From Bacteroidota bacterium (GTDB taxonomy: Bacteria > Bacteroidota > Bacteroidia > Bacteroidales > UBA7960), in contig JAGXRQ010000060.1 in assembly GCA_018335675.1 (NCBI GenBank), positions 1 to 56,545 of the forward strand: a stretch of DNA of 56,545 bases, in the 5' to 3' direction. The position numbers were made by a program, and so were the translations under genes. This document shows, one piece after another, positions 6,479 through 15,271 of the stretch; position 1 is the first letter of the stretch; every line of letters begins with the position of its first letter. Below the pieces are notes generated by a model. The model was not told where the DNA came from, ran no database searches, and saw only the letters and a program-made list of their open reading frames with translations.

Positions 6479-9400
6479 AATCTTAACCCATTTAACTACT
6501 CTTACCTCAGCATCAGTTTCAATAATAATGAAATACAAACCTGGAGTCAATGGATAATTATTTATATCTCTAACTATTAAACTTTGGGTAGCGTCTTTTA
6601 AAAATTCAGCTACAATAACCCCTGTAGATGAAACAATTTTAATTCTGGCATTAGAAATATTGTCGGGAAAGCTTATTGTGATAATTCCATCCGAAGGGTT
6701 TGGGAACACTCTTATTTCACTTTCATTATATTCATTTATAGAAACTGGATCGTAAGGCTTAAATACTGCCGTTAACTCATAGTTTTCTTCAGGCATTATA
6801 AATTCATACTTACTAGAGTTATGTATGCTGTCTGATAAGTTTCTCCATTCTAAAAACCTATAACCAACATTTGGGTATGCTTCAACAAAAACTTTTTCAC
6901 CTGCAATGTACTGCCCAAAACCGTAAACTTCACCCGAATTAGATGGAAACAAAGCCAAGCTCAATTTGTAAGTGTCATTTGCTGCTTCAAATATTTCAAT
7001 CATATCTATTGTCGCATATGCACCTTCTTGACCATTGAAAACAAAAGCAATTTTAATTACTTCTCCATTAAAAAGGCCTAAGTCTATAATTACGTTATTC
7101 CATTCAGATATTTTTAAATTAAGATGTTCTGAGTATGATGAATAATCCCAATATTTTACAAATGAATTATTGTTTTTACTTATATAAACTTCTAGATTAA
7201 CATTGTTTTTTTCCAACTGATTGTCTTCTAAAATATAACTGAACTTCAGAGCAGGTTTATTAATTTCTGTAATATCAATTTTAGGAGTTACTAGCCAATT
7301 ACCAATTTCATTGTTTTCATTTGGAATTTCTGTATAAATGAAATATCTTCCATTTTCGGGCATAACTGCAATATTGCCAGATTGATAATAATCTAAAGCA
7401 AACCATGAGTTTAGAGGTTCTGTGTGCCAGCACTCAGGGAGATCTGTTGTTTCAAAAGCCTCAAAATATGGGAAATTGCTAATTGTCTCTTCACAGAAAT
7501 CTCCGTAGAATAGCAATACTTTATTAGATGCTTGAGATTCTACATCGCCATGATATACCGCTGTAATATAAAACACATCATATTCATTAGCTTCAGTGTC
7601 GACAGAAAATACATAAGATAATTGCGGATTCTCAGATACATTAAATAAGTATGACATTACGTCATTTTTATAAAGCTTATAAAATAAAGGTGTATTTTTC
7701 CAATTAATAGGAGCATAACCTTGAGATGCAGACAAAACAGTCGTAGAATCAAGCACTTTTGATTTTTCGAATAAAATCTCCTGATGTTTAAACTGAGAAC
7801 CTTCCACATAAATACCTGTTATATATACACCTTGATTATACTCATTACCTTCAGGTTTCCAGCTCTCATTATTTCCATAAAAAGACAATCCATTTCCAAG
7901 GTTTACCATATTCATTGCAGAGGAAGGGTGCCCGCTGCTGTGTATAGGCTGAACACAAACATAAAATTTATTATTAAATGTTATAGGGTAGATCATTTCA
8001 TGAATTACTTCATTTAATTTATCAGCCAGTAAAATTGGCGACTGATATACCAAATAATAGCCGGTATGGTCATAAATTTTAAAACGGAAAGTATTTCCAA
8101 GCCATGGATTTGATGGCAATTCAGAAAACAAGTGCGACAAATGGGTTACTTTTGCCGGATAAGAAAACCCCAAAACAGAAGCATCAAAAACAGTTGCTCG
8201 TTCCGGACCGCTCCAGCTAACATTAGTATATGTTTCTGAATAAACGTGCCAGCCTTCTCTGTTAGGAATTTGCCCTGGTTTCATCCATTTAAGCTCAACT
8301 TGATTCTCACTTATAAAATCAGCTTTTACAAATCCGGGTGGTGGGTAATTCTCGAAATTCGGATCCCATCCCTGAAGTTCAGTAACCTCGGTGTTGTTTG
8401 GGTCTAAAAAACATGAAAGTCTTTCGCTGCAAATCATTCCATTTTTATCCCAATGATGGCTCATTTTTCCATAGAAGTCGGGGAAGGAGGGAGTTGAGCA
8501 GCCGGATGCACCACCTGATAAAGTTCCAATAATAAATCCATTAGAGTCGAATATTGGAGAGCCGGACGACCCCCCTTGAGTAACACCCCATCCATTTTCG
8601 GTTTGCGACCATGTTACCCTCCAGGCTGCATTATCTGCCATCTGTTGTCCGCTAATAACAGGTGAAGCTGATATCAATGTCTGAGTATATGTAGATATTT
8701 TTTTTGCATCACCCGCAGGGTGATGAATAGTTACCCCTGAATTTGAAGGAATATCTAATCTGTTCCATCCATTAAAATAAACATTATATGAAGGAGGTGG
8801 ACTTTGAATAAGCTTAAGTAGTTTGAAATCAGATCCGAAAAGCATAGGACCTTGCGACATTAAGAGGCATCCATATAATACTTTAAAATCCGGATTTCCT
8901 ATATTGTCACAAACAGGCCTTTCAAAATTGAAATAAAACTGCCACAAACCCATATCTTCGGGTGTAGCATTTTTCCCGCAATGAGCTGCTGTAAGAAAGT
9001 AAGGAGTTCCATCCTGAAGTGTGTTGTTTACAAGTGAGCCTGTGCACCAATAATAGCTGCTTCCAACCCTCATTAGCATTCTTGCAACGCCTCTTTTTTG
9101 ATTTTGCCAAATTGTCCCTTCCTCGCAGTTGATATTTACTTGGCACGGACCCGAATTACCCAAGTTTTTTTCTTTAAAAATATCAATGCCTGCCTCAGTT
9201 ATATGAATAATCTCAGTAATAGTAAATGATGAAGAAATATTTGAAATATCTTCAGCTTTTTCAATAAATTCTATAATAATTGCATCGCCCGCAATTAGCT
9301 GACAAGATAATATATTAAAATCGTTATTGTTTTTATAATTGAATTCTCCTATATAATGGCTGGCATTTCGGTTGTATATATTGATTGCTGCAGTTTCTGA

Positions 9401-9772
9401 AAGATTAAAGTTATTAAAAATCACTCCAATTGCATTTGCATCAGGCGACTCTATCATAATTCTCCAGACAAAATGGTTTTCTCCGAGTATTTCCCAGCTA
9501 CCACTATTATTAATGTCGAGTTGTGTTTTTATAGAAAATCCGGCGTACATAGTTTCTCCTGCTTGAGGAGTGTAATTTGCATGGTATTCCCTCTCCTTTA
9601 ATTGATTTTCATTTAGTTTTAGAATTACTTTATGATGTTCAAGTAACTTATGTTGATTTTGTGTTATTGCAAAATCATATCTTGAAGTATGTTGTATTTG
9701 AGAATACAGCCTAGAAAAAGTTATTGTTAAAACAAATATTGCGATAAAAACTATTGGGAGTTTTTTATACAT
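6473..9772 (-). CDS. T9SS-exported trypsin-fold (lysyl endopeptidase-like) protease with cleaved-adhesin and InlB-type repeat domains
   Basis: A 1099-residue secreted serine protease. A signal peptide (MYKKLPIVFIAIFVLTITFS) is followed by a pro-region of about 180 residues. The S1 protease domain runs from about 205 to 445 with the triad visible: His264 in LTAAHC, Asp315 in GSDFKLLKL and Ser403 in GGSSGSP. It resembles the Achromobacter lysyl endopeptidase group. Next come an Fn3-like stretch (about 480-560), a cleaved-adhesin domain (about 770-960), an InlB/Flg_new-like beta repeat (FVEAYPNVGYRFLEWRNLSD, about 970-1030) and a type A sorting domain (IRVFPNPSDGIITISF). Likely role: extracellular protein breakdown at the cell surface. 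The 3' end lies inside an 11-bp repeat array, so its final residues are repeat-encoded. Confidence 0.88.
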   Translation of the reverse strand: MYKKLPIVFIAIFVLTITFSRLYSQIQHTSRYDFAITQNQHKLLEHHKVILKLNENQLKEREYHANYTPQAGETMYAGFSIKTQLDINNSGSWEILGENHFVWRIMIESPDANAIGVIFNNFNLSETAAINIYNRNASHYIGEFNYKNNNDFNILSCQLIAGDAIIIEFIEKAEDISNISSSFTITEIIHITEAGIDIFKEKNLGNSGPCQVNINCEEGTIWQNQKRGVARMLMRVGSSYYWCTGSLVNNTLQDGTPYFLTAAHCGKNATPEDMGLWQFYFNFERPVCDNIGNPDFKVLYGCLLMSQGPMLFGSDFKLLKLIQSPPPSYNVYFNGWNRLDIPSNSGVTIHHPAGDAKKISTYTQTLISASPVISGQQMADNAAWRVTWSQTENGWGVTQGGSSGSPIFDSNGFIIGTLSGGASGCSTPSFPDFYGKMSHHWDKNGMICSERLSCFLDPNNTEVTELQGWDPNFENYPPPGFVKADFISENQVELKWMKPGQIPNREGWHVYSETYTNVSWSGPERATVFDASVLGFSYPAKVTHLSHLFSELPSNPWLGNTFRFKIYDHTGYYLVYQSPILLADKLNEVIHEMIYPITFNNKFYVCVQPIHSSGHPSSAMNMVNLGNGLSFYGNNESWKPEGNEYNQGVYITGIYVEGSQFKHQEILFEKSKVLDSTTVLSASQGYAPINWKNTPLFYKLYKNDVMSYLFNVSENPQLSYVFSVDTEANEYDVFYITAVYHGDVESQASNKVLLFYGDFCEETISNFPYFEAFETTDLPECWHTEPLNSWFALDYYQSGNIAVMPENGRYFIYTEIPNENNEIGNWLVTPKIDITEINKPALKFSYILEDNQLEKNNVNLEVYISKNNNSFVKYWDYSSYSEHLNLKISEWNNVIIDLGLFNGEVIKIAFVFNGQEGAYATIDMIEIFEAANDTYKLSLALFPSNSGEVYGFGQYIAGEKVFVEAYPNVGYRFLEWRNLSDSIHNSSKYEFIMPEENYELTAVFKPYDPVSINEYNESEIRVFPNPSDGIITISFPDNISNARIKIVSSTGVIVAEFLKDATQSLIVRDINNYPLTPGLYFIIIETDAEVRVVKWVKIG

Positions 9773-10134
9773 AAAATATTAATTTTCTGAAGTGTAAAAA
9801 TACTCAATAGTCAAATAAAAACTGAAATAAATGTCTTTTTTTTGACAATAGTTTTAATTATTTTTATAAATAATTAACAAGTTGTATTTTCTTCGTAAAA
9901 CATTGACCTTCAATAAAAAAAACAAAAATTAATTAGAAATAATATTATACACCTACTTTTATAAACCAATGTATATCAGTTATTTATTAAAGAGAAGATG
10001 TTGACTTAAGTCTAAAACCCATAAAAAATCAAGCATTTGGTTCAAAAACTTATGTGTAATTCAAATTATTTACTAATTTTGGACGATATTTTAATTATTA
10101 TAAACAACATCAATTAACTAAAAAACGAAACAAT
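9773..10134. promoter_or_regulatory. Divergent AT-rich control region before the first SusC gene
   Basis: No gene is visible in these 362 very AT-rich bases. TAATTTTG at 10074-10081 matches the -7 element for the rightward SusC operon; a convincing -33 is not found. The leader motif ATTAACTAAAA occurs at 10113-10123, again eleven bases before the start codon. I see no clear promoter for the leftward protease gene. Confidence 0.45.
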
Positions 10135-13080
10135 ATGAAAAGAATCTTTATTATTGCTGGGATTCTATTGTTTGCTTTCTGTAATTTAACAGCTTTTGGG
10201 CAAACAATTAGAATTTCAGGGACAGTAACTGATGCTGCTGACGGCAGCGGAATTCCAGGTGCTTCGGTAGTTGTAAAAGGCACCACAGTTGGTGTTATTA
10301 CTAACATAGATGGACGCTATGAGCTAAATGCTGCTCCGACAGCTACTTTAGTGTTCTCTTTCGTTGGTTACACAACTCAGGAGATACTTGTTGACGGAAA
10401 AAACATTATTAATGTTTCTTTGGCATCAGCAATGATTGGTCTGGAAGAAGTTATAGTAATGGCTTACGGTACTCAGAGACGTGACGCTATTACCGGCTCA
10501 GTGGGTATTGTATCAGCTGAAAAATTAGAGCAGATTCCAATCGCCAGCTTCGACCAAATTCTTCAAGGTCAGACAGCAGGTCTGTCATCTGTATCTACAG
10601 GTGGACGCCCGGGATCTCACTCTGTTATTCGCATCAGAGGTACAGGCTCTATTTCAGCAGGTAACACTCCATTGTACGTAATAGACGGAGTTGCTTTAAC
10701 AGAACATACCGGAAGTATTTATGACAACCCACTTTCAGGTATCAACCCAAATGATATTGAGAACATTTCTGTTCTTAAAGATGCATCTGCTGCAGCACTA
10801 TTTGGTTCAAGAGCTGCAAACGGTGTTATTATTGTTACAACAAAAAGGGGTAAAGCTGCTGATCGCTCAAATCTTACTTATAGAGGGATGTATGGAACTT
10901 CAACTCAAGCTCGTGACAATTTCAACATGATGACAACTGAACAGAAACTTCAGTTTGAAAGAGACAATAAAATCTATACTCGTCCTGACGAAGTATGGGA
11001 TTCTCTTGCAACCATTAATACAAACTGGAGAGATGTTATGTTTCGCGATGCTGTAACACAATCTCATGAAATTTCTTCAAGCGGTGGTACAGGAAAAACC
11101 AACTATTTCGTGAGCGGTGCTTACTTTAATCAAGAAGGTATTCTTTACAGATCTGATTATGAAAGAATTTCTGGTAGGTTAAATCTTGACCATTATATCA
11201 CTGAAAAAATCAGATTTGGTGCATCAACAAACTTAAGCTACGAAAAAAGTAATTATGCAGTTGCAGAAGGTGGTTATGGAAATAACGTTTATAACCCTAT
11301 TTTTGCTGCATATTTAATGAATCCTTACGAACAACCAACTGATGAGGATGGCGAATGGATTACTCAGTTTGCTACTTACTTTGGAAACCCACGTAGAGAA
11401 TTAGAATTAAACCAAGACTTTAACAATACTCTAAAAATTTTAGGTAATGTTTATGCAGAATGGGAGCCGATTAAGAATCTACAGTTCCGTTCTAATTATG
11501 GTACAGACTTCTTCGATTATACTTACGACGACTATCTGCATCCTGAATCAGTTTGGGGTACAAGCTCTAATGGTTCTTTAACAAGAGGTTTGAGAAGGGC
11601 AAATACAACTACTTTCACTACTACAGGTAGATATAACTACGTTTATGCTACTAAGCATGTTACAAACCTTATGTTAGGTTTTGAAACTACTGAGCACTAT
11701 AGCGAAAGCTTTGGTGGCGAAGGTATTGGCTTTGCAAGTGATAAAGTTAGAGTGCCAAGTGCTGCATCAACTCCAAATGCATTCTTTGGATCAAAAACAG
11801 AGTTTACTGTACTTTCTTATTTATCTCAATTTACTTACTCATATGATAATAAGTATTATATGGATGCAAGTTTCAGACGTGATGGTTCCAGCCGCTTTGG
11901 TAAAGAAGTTAGATATGCTAATTTCTGGAGCGTTGGTTTGAGTTGGAATCTGAAAAAAGAAAGTTTCCTTGCTGACATTGATTTAATTAATGAAATGAAA
12001 CTTAGAGGAAGTATCGGTACTACAGGTAACTATTCAATTGGTAATTACCTGCACCTTGGATTATATAGCACTTCTGTAAGTTACAACCAAGTTCCTGGCT
12101 CTGTTCCAATTCGTCCGGCTAACCCAAATCTTACATGGGAAGAAAGTGATATATGGAATGTTGGTTTGGAATTTAGAGTATTAGACAGAATTAATGCTAC
12201 TGTTGAATATTACAACAGATATACCAGCTCTATGCTTCTTGGTATGCCGGTAACATTAACTTCAGGGTTTGTTACTGAAACGAGGAATATTGCAGAAATG
12301 TCTAATAAAGGTATTGAAGCTACATTAGAATTTGATATCGTTAGAACTGATAAGTTTGTTTGGGATTTCAACGGAAACTTTACTTACAATAAAAACAGAG
12401 TAGAAGCTCTTTATGGTGAAATTGAAGAACTTCCATGGGGCTCTACAATTCTACAGGTTGGATTACCTTTGGGTACTCTTTACTATAACCAATATGCCGG
12501 TGTTAACCCTGCAAACGGAAAACCATTATGGTATGACCAATATGGCAATGTAACTCCTACTCACAGAGGTGATGATAAAGTGCCACTCGAAGGAAAATCA
12601 TATTTAGCTCCATATTTTGGTGGTTTTTCAAGCAACATGACATACGCAGGTTTCCAATTAAATGCATTCTTTACATACAGTCTTGATAGATGGATGTTAA
12701 ATAATACTGCATACTTCCTATCAAACCAAAGTAACTTTGGTGCTTATAACCAAAATGCTGCAGTTCTTGACCATTGGAAAGAGCCCGGAGATAATGTACA
12801 TTATCCACTTTATGGAACTGTTCCTCCATCTTTGTTCGACACAAGATTTATCGAAGATGCATCTTATTTGAGATTAAGAAATATTACTCTATCTTACAAC
12901 TTACCATCAAAAGTATTACAGACTATAAAATTGCGTAATATTCGCCTTTATGTTCAGGGACAGAACCTTTGGACTTGGTCTGATTATACAGGATGGGATC
13001 CTGAATTCCCAGGTGCCAGTGAGTTAAATGCATATCCTGCAGTTAAAACATACACATTTGGTATTGATATAGGATTATAA
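10135..13080 (+). CDS. SusC/RagA-family TonB-dependent outer-membrane transporter (locus 1)
   Basis: A 981-residue 22-strand barrel protein that imports a nutrient across the outer membrane with its SusD lid, powered by TonB. A signal peptide (MKRIFIIAGILLFAF) is followed by a carboxypeptidase-regulatory-like domain (ISGTVTDAADGSGIPGASV, about 25-105), a TonB-box-like segment (EEVIVMAYGTQRR) and a plug (about 115-225, with LYVIDGVAL and FGSRAANGVIIVTTKRG). The rest is barrel, ending in TFGIDIGL. There is no STN domain, so sigma/anti-sigma signalling through this protein is unlikely. It is first of a three-gene operon with the SusD at 13138 and a lipoprotein. The substrate cannot be told; no hydrolase is in the operon. 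Confidence 0.93.
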   Translation: MKRIFIIAGILLFAFCNLTAFGQTIRISGTVTDAADGSGIPGASVVVKGTTVGVITNIDGRYELNAAPTATLVFSFVGYTTQEILVDGKNIINVSLASAMIGLEEVIVMAYGTQRRDAITGSVGIVSAEKLEQIPIASFDQILQGQTAGLSSVSTGGRPGSHSVIRIRGTGSISAGNTPLYVIDGVALTEHTGSIYDNPLSGINPNDIENISVLKDASAAALFGSRAANGVIIVTTKRGKAADRSNLTYRGMYGTSTQARDNFNMMTTEQKLQFERDNKIYTRPDEVWDSLATINTNWRDVMFRDAVTQSHEISSSGGTGKTNYFVSGAYFNQEGILYRSDYERISGRLNLDHYITEKIRFGASTNLSYEKSNYAVAEGGYGNNVYNPIFAAYLMNPYEQPTDEDGEWITQFATYFGNPRRELELNQDFNNTLKILGNVYAEWEPIKNLQFRSNYGTDFFDYTYDDYLHPESVWGTSSNGSLTRGLRRANTTTFTTTGRYNYVYATKHVTNLMLGFETTEHYSESFGGEGIGFASDKVRVPSAASTPNAFFGSKTEFTVLSYLSQFTYSYDNKYYMDASFRRDGSSRFGKEVRYANFWSVGLSWNLKKESFLADIDLINEMKLRGSIGTTGNYSIGNYLHLGLYSTSVSYNQVPGSVPIRPANPNLTWEESDIWNVGLEFRVLDRINATVEYYNRYTSSMLLGMPVTLTSGFVTETRNIAEMSNKGIEATLEFDIVRTDKFVWDFNGNFTYNKNRVEALYGEIEELPWGSTILQVGLPLGTLYYNQYAGVNPANGKPLWYDQYGNVTPTHRGDDKVPLEGKSYLAPYFGGFSSNMTYAGFQLNAFFTYSLDRWMLNNTAYFLSNQSNFGAYNQNAAVLDHWKEPGDNVHYPLYGTVPPSLFDTRFIEDASYLRLRNITLSYNLPSKVLQTIKLRNIRLYVQGQNLWTWSDYTGWDPEFPGASELNAYPAVKTYTFGIDIGL

Positions 13081-13137
13081 TAAAAGTTGGTAAAACAAGC
13101 TATATAAAATATGCAAAAAATGAAAATTTTAAAAAAT

Positions 13138-14586
13138 ATGAAAACAATCAAAATATTTGTTGCAATAGTTACTGTCTTTTTTATGACAGCTTGCGGAGAT
13201 GATTTTCTTAATCTGACGCCGCCTGACGCAATTTCTGATCAAGAGGCTTTTGAAAGTCTTGAAGATTTTCAAGCCGGTCTTATTGGTGTTTATGCTACAA
13301 TTAGGGGTGGCGGATACTATGGTAAAAACATGATGGTTAATTTTGACGTATCAGTTGATGATTTATACGCTGTTGAAGGATTTACTAACCAATATGGTAC
13401 TCAGTATGGATGGACTCAAAGTTCAGAAACAGGTGAAGTATATTCTCTGTTCCTTACTGCCTATAGAGTAATTACTCGTTCATCTAATTTGATTAATTTC
13501 TGGCCGACTCTAAATGAAGGCACTGAAGCAGAAAGAAATCAAATTCTTGGCGAAGCAAAACTTCTTAGAGCAATGGCTCATTTTGATCTTGTAAAAGTTT
13601 ATGCAAAATCATACCGTGCCGGTAACCCTGCTACTGATCTTGGTATTCCAATTGTTACTAAGGAAAACCTAGAGTTTAAAGCAAGAAATACTGTTCAGGA
13701 AGTTTTTGATTTTGTTATCGAAGAAGCAAAAGAAGCACTTTCACTAATGACTGAAAACCGTGCAGTATTTTATGTTGGACCTACTGCTGCAAATGCTTTG
13801 CTTGCAAGGGTATATCATGAAATGGGCGACTGGCCAAATGCTATTACTTATGCTTCTGCTGTAATTGCAGATACAAATTTCCCTCTATCTACAGGTAATA
13901 ATTATATCGATATTTGGAGAAGAGATGCAGGAAATGAAATTATTTTCCGCACAGCTATTCATCAAACTGAATTTTCTAATGATGTAAACATTGGCTCTAA
14001 TTACGTTGGTGGTAACCCACCTGTTAGCAATGTTTGGCGTATAGACTACATTCCTTCTCTTGAATTGTTAAATTTGTACGATGCTAATGATATCAGACTT
14101 ACTGCATTCTATCAGGAAAATGTTTCTACTCCAGTTGGAACTCAGGTTGTTACTATTAAGTACAATCCTTTAAATCCAAATTATACTCAGCGCGGTATGA
14201 ATCAGGTTAAGATTTTCCGTACTTCTGAAGCTTATTTGATTAGAGCGGAAGCTTACTCATATTCAAACGAAGGTCTTGCAAATGCTGATCTTCAAGCACT
14301 TAGAACTGCACGTATTTCAGGATATACTCACACGACTCTTGCCGGAGACGCTTTGAAGCAAGAAATCTACAAAGAAAGACGTCTTGAGTTTGCTTTTGAA
14401 GGACAGAGATTCTTTGATCTTAAGAGAAGAGAGCTTGGTTTTGCTCGTACTCCACAGCCTGGTGCTGGTCCATTTGGTAATTTAGCAATTGAAGCTACAG
14501 ATTATCGCTGGATATGGCCGATACCACAGCATGAAATGGATGCAAATCCTTTGATGGTTCAAAACCAAGGATACGTTAGCGAATAG
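13138..14586 (+). CDS. SusD/RagB-family surface lipoprotein (locus 1)
   Basis: Nutrient-binding lid for the SusC at 10135. The preferred start at 13138 gives a standard lipoprotein signal (MKTIKIFVAIVTVFFMTAC) with lipidated Cys19; an ATG at 13111 would add nine residues before it. The 482-residue mature family features are the early DFLNLTPPDAISDQEAF segment, the TPR-like helical core and the conserved C-terminal motifs ERRLEFAFEGQRFFDLKR and WPIPQHEMDANP. It follows SusC by 57 bases from this start. Aromatic substrate-site residues cannot be assigned by eye. Confidence 0.92.
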   Translation: MKTIKIFVAIVTVFFMTACGDDFLNLTPPDAISDQEAFESLEDFQAGLIGVYATIRGGGYYGKNMMVNFDVSVDDLYAVEGFTNQYGTQYGWTQSSETGEVYSLFLTAYRVITRSSNLINFWPTLNEGTEAERNQILGEAKLLRAMAHFDLVKVYAKSYRAGNPATDLGIPIVTKENLEFKARNTVQEVFDFVIEEAKEALSLMTENRAVFYVGPTAANALLARVYHEMGDWPNAITYASAVIADTNFPLSTGNNYIDIWRRDAGNEIIFRTAIHQTEFSNDVNIGSNYVGGNPPVSNVWRIDYIPSLELLNLYDANDIRLTAFYQENVSTPVGTQVVTIKYNPLNPNYTQRGMNQVKIFRTSEAYLIRAEAYSYSNEGLANADLQALRTARISGYTHTTLAGDALKQEIYKERRLEFAFEGQRFFDLKRRELGFARTPQPGAGPFGNLAIEATDYRWIWPIPQHEMDANPLMVQNQGYVSE

Positions 14587-14617
14587 TATTTATTAACTAT
14601 AGAAAAAAAAGATAATT

Positions 14618-15079
14618 ATGAAAAAACTGATTTTAATATTCGTATTATTCTCTATTCCAATGTTTATAAGTTCTTGCGGAGAAGAACAAATTATTCTTCC
14701 TGCTGACGAATTTTTCATTGCTTTTGAAAAAGAGACTTATACAACAACAAAAAATGCTGCAAATCCTTTAAAAATTCCTGTATATATTGCAGCGGAAAGA
14801 GGTGCAGCAGTTACTGTTACCGTAGGGATTAATAGTGAAATTACTACTGCAGTTACTGGTACCGATTTTGAATTTATCAGAGGACCACAATTGAATTTCC
14901 CTATTGGTGCAGGTTACGATTCTATTATTATTCAGCCTAAAACAGGCGGAACCCCCGGTAATCTTTTGCTGAATTTATTCCTTGAAAGCAATTCTGCAGG
15001 TTATAAAATGGGATTCTTCTATGGAGAGCAAGCTGACTCTACATCACATGATAAATGTAATGTAAAGATTAATCAGTAA
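14618..15079 (+). CDS. Small surface lipoprotein in the SusE position
   Basis: A 153-residue lipoprotein (MKKLILIFVLFSIPMFISSC, lipidated Cys20) followed by a single beta-rich domain. The pattern of a hydrophobic strand, the phrase ITTAVTGTDFEF and a regular alternation of strands suggests a Calx-beta-like fold, but this is by appearance only. It sits 31 bases after the SusD stop and before a strong terminator, so it belongs to the SusC/SusD operon, where small accessory glycan- or peptide-binding lipoproteins (SusE/F-like) are common. I do not recognise a specific family and assign no substrate. Confidence 0.7.
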   Translation: MKKLILIFVLFSIPMFISSCGEEQIILPADEFFIAFEKETYTTTKNAANPLKIPVYIAAERGAAVTVTVGINSEITTAVTGTDFEFIRGPQLNFPIGAGYDSIIIQPKTGGTPGNLLLNLFLESNSAGYKMGFFYGEQADSTSHDKCNVKINQ

Positions 15080-15101
15080 TAAACTGTTAATCTAATATTT
15101 C

Positions 15102-15139
15102 AGAGCAGGATAAGATCTTCTTATCCTGCTCTTTTTTTT
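15102..15139 (+). terminator. Terminator of SusC/SusD operon 1
   Basis: A perfect 13-bp stem (AGAGCAGGATAAG, loop ATCTT, complement) is followed by an uninterrupted run of T residues. It ends the operon that starts at 10135 and separates it from the next SusC. Confidence 0.92.
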
Positions 15140-15175
15140 GGCTTGAACAAATAGTTAACAAAAGTTTAATAATAC

Positions 15176-15206
15176 TTGCGTTTTAAAAATTTCATACTTA
15201 AATTTG
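15176..15206 (+). promoter_or_regulatory. Candidate promoter of SusC/SusD operon 2
   Basis: TTG at 15176-15178, a 20-base spacer and TAAATTTG at 15199-15206 match the Bacteroidota promoter consensus. It lies just after the operon 1 terminator and about 65 bases before the SusC start. Confidence 0.55.
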
Positions 15207-15271
15207 ATGCAGAATTCTTGTATTCTATAATCCAACTCCAGGAATTTTTTATTAACTAAAACCAAAATGAC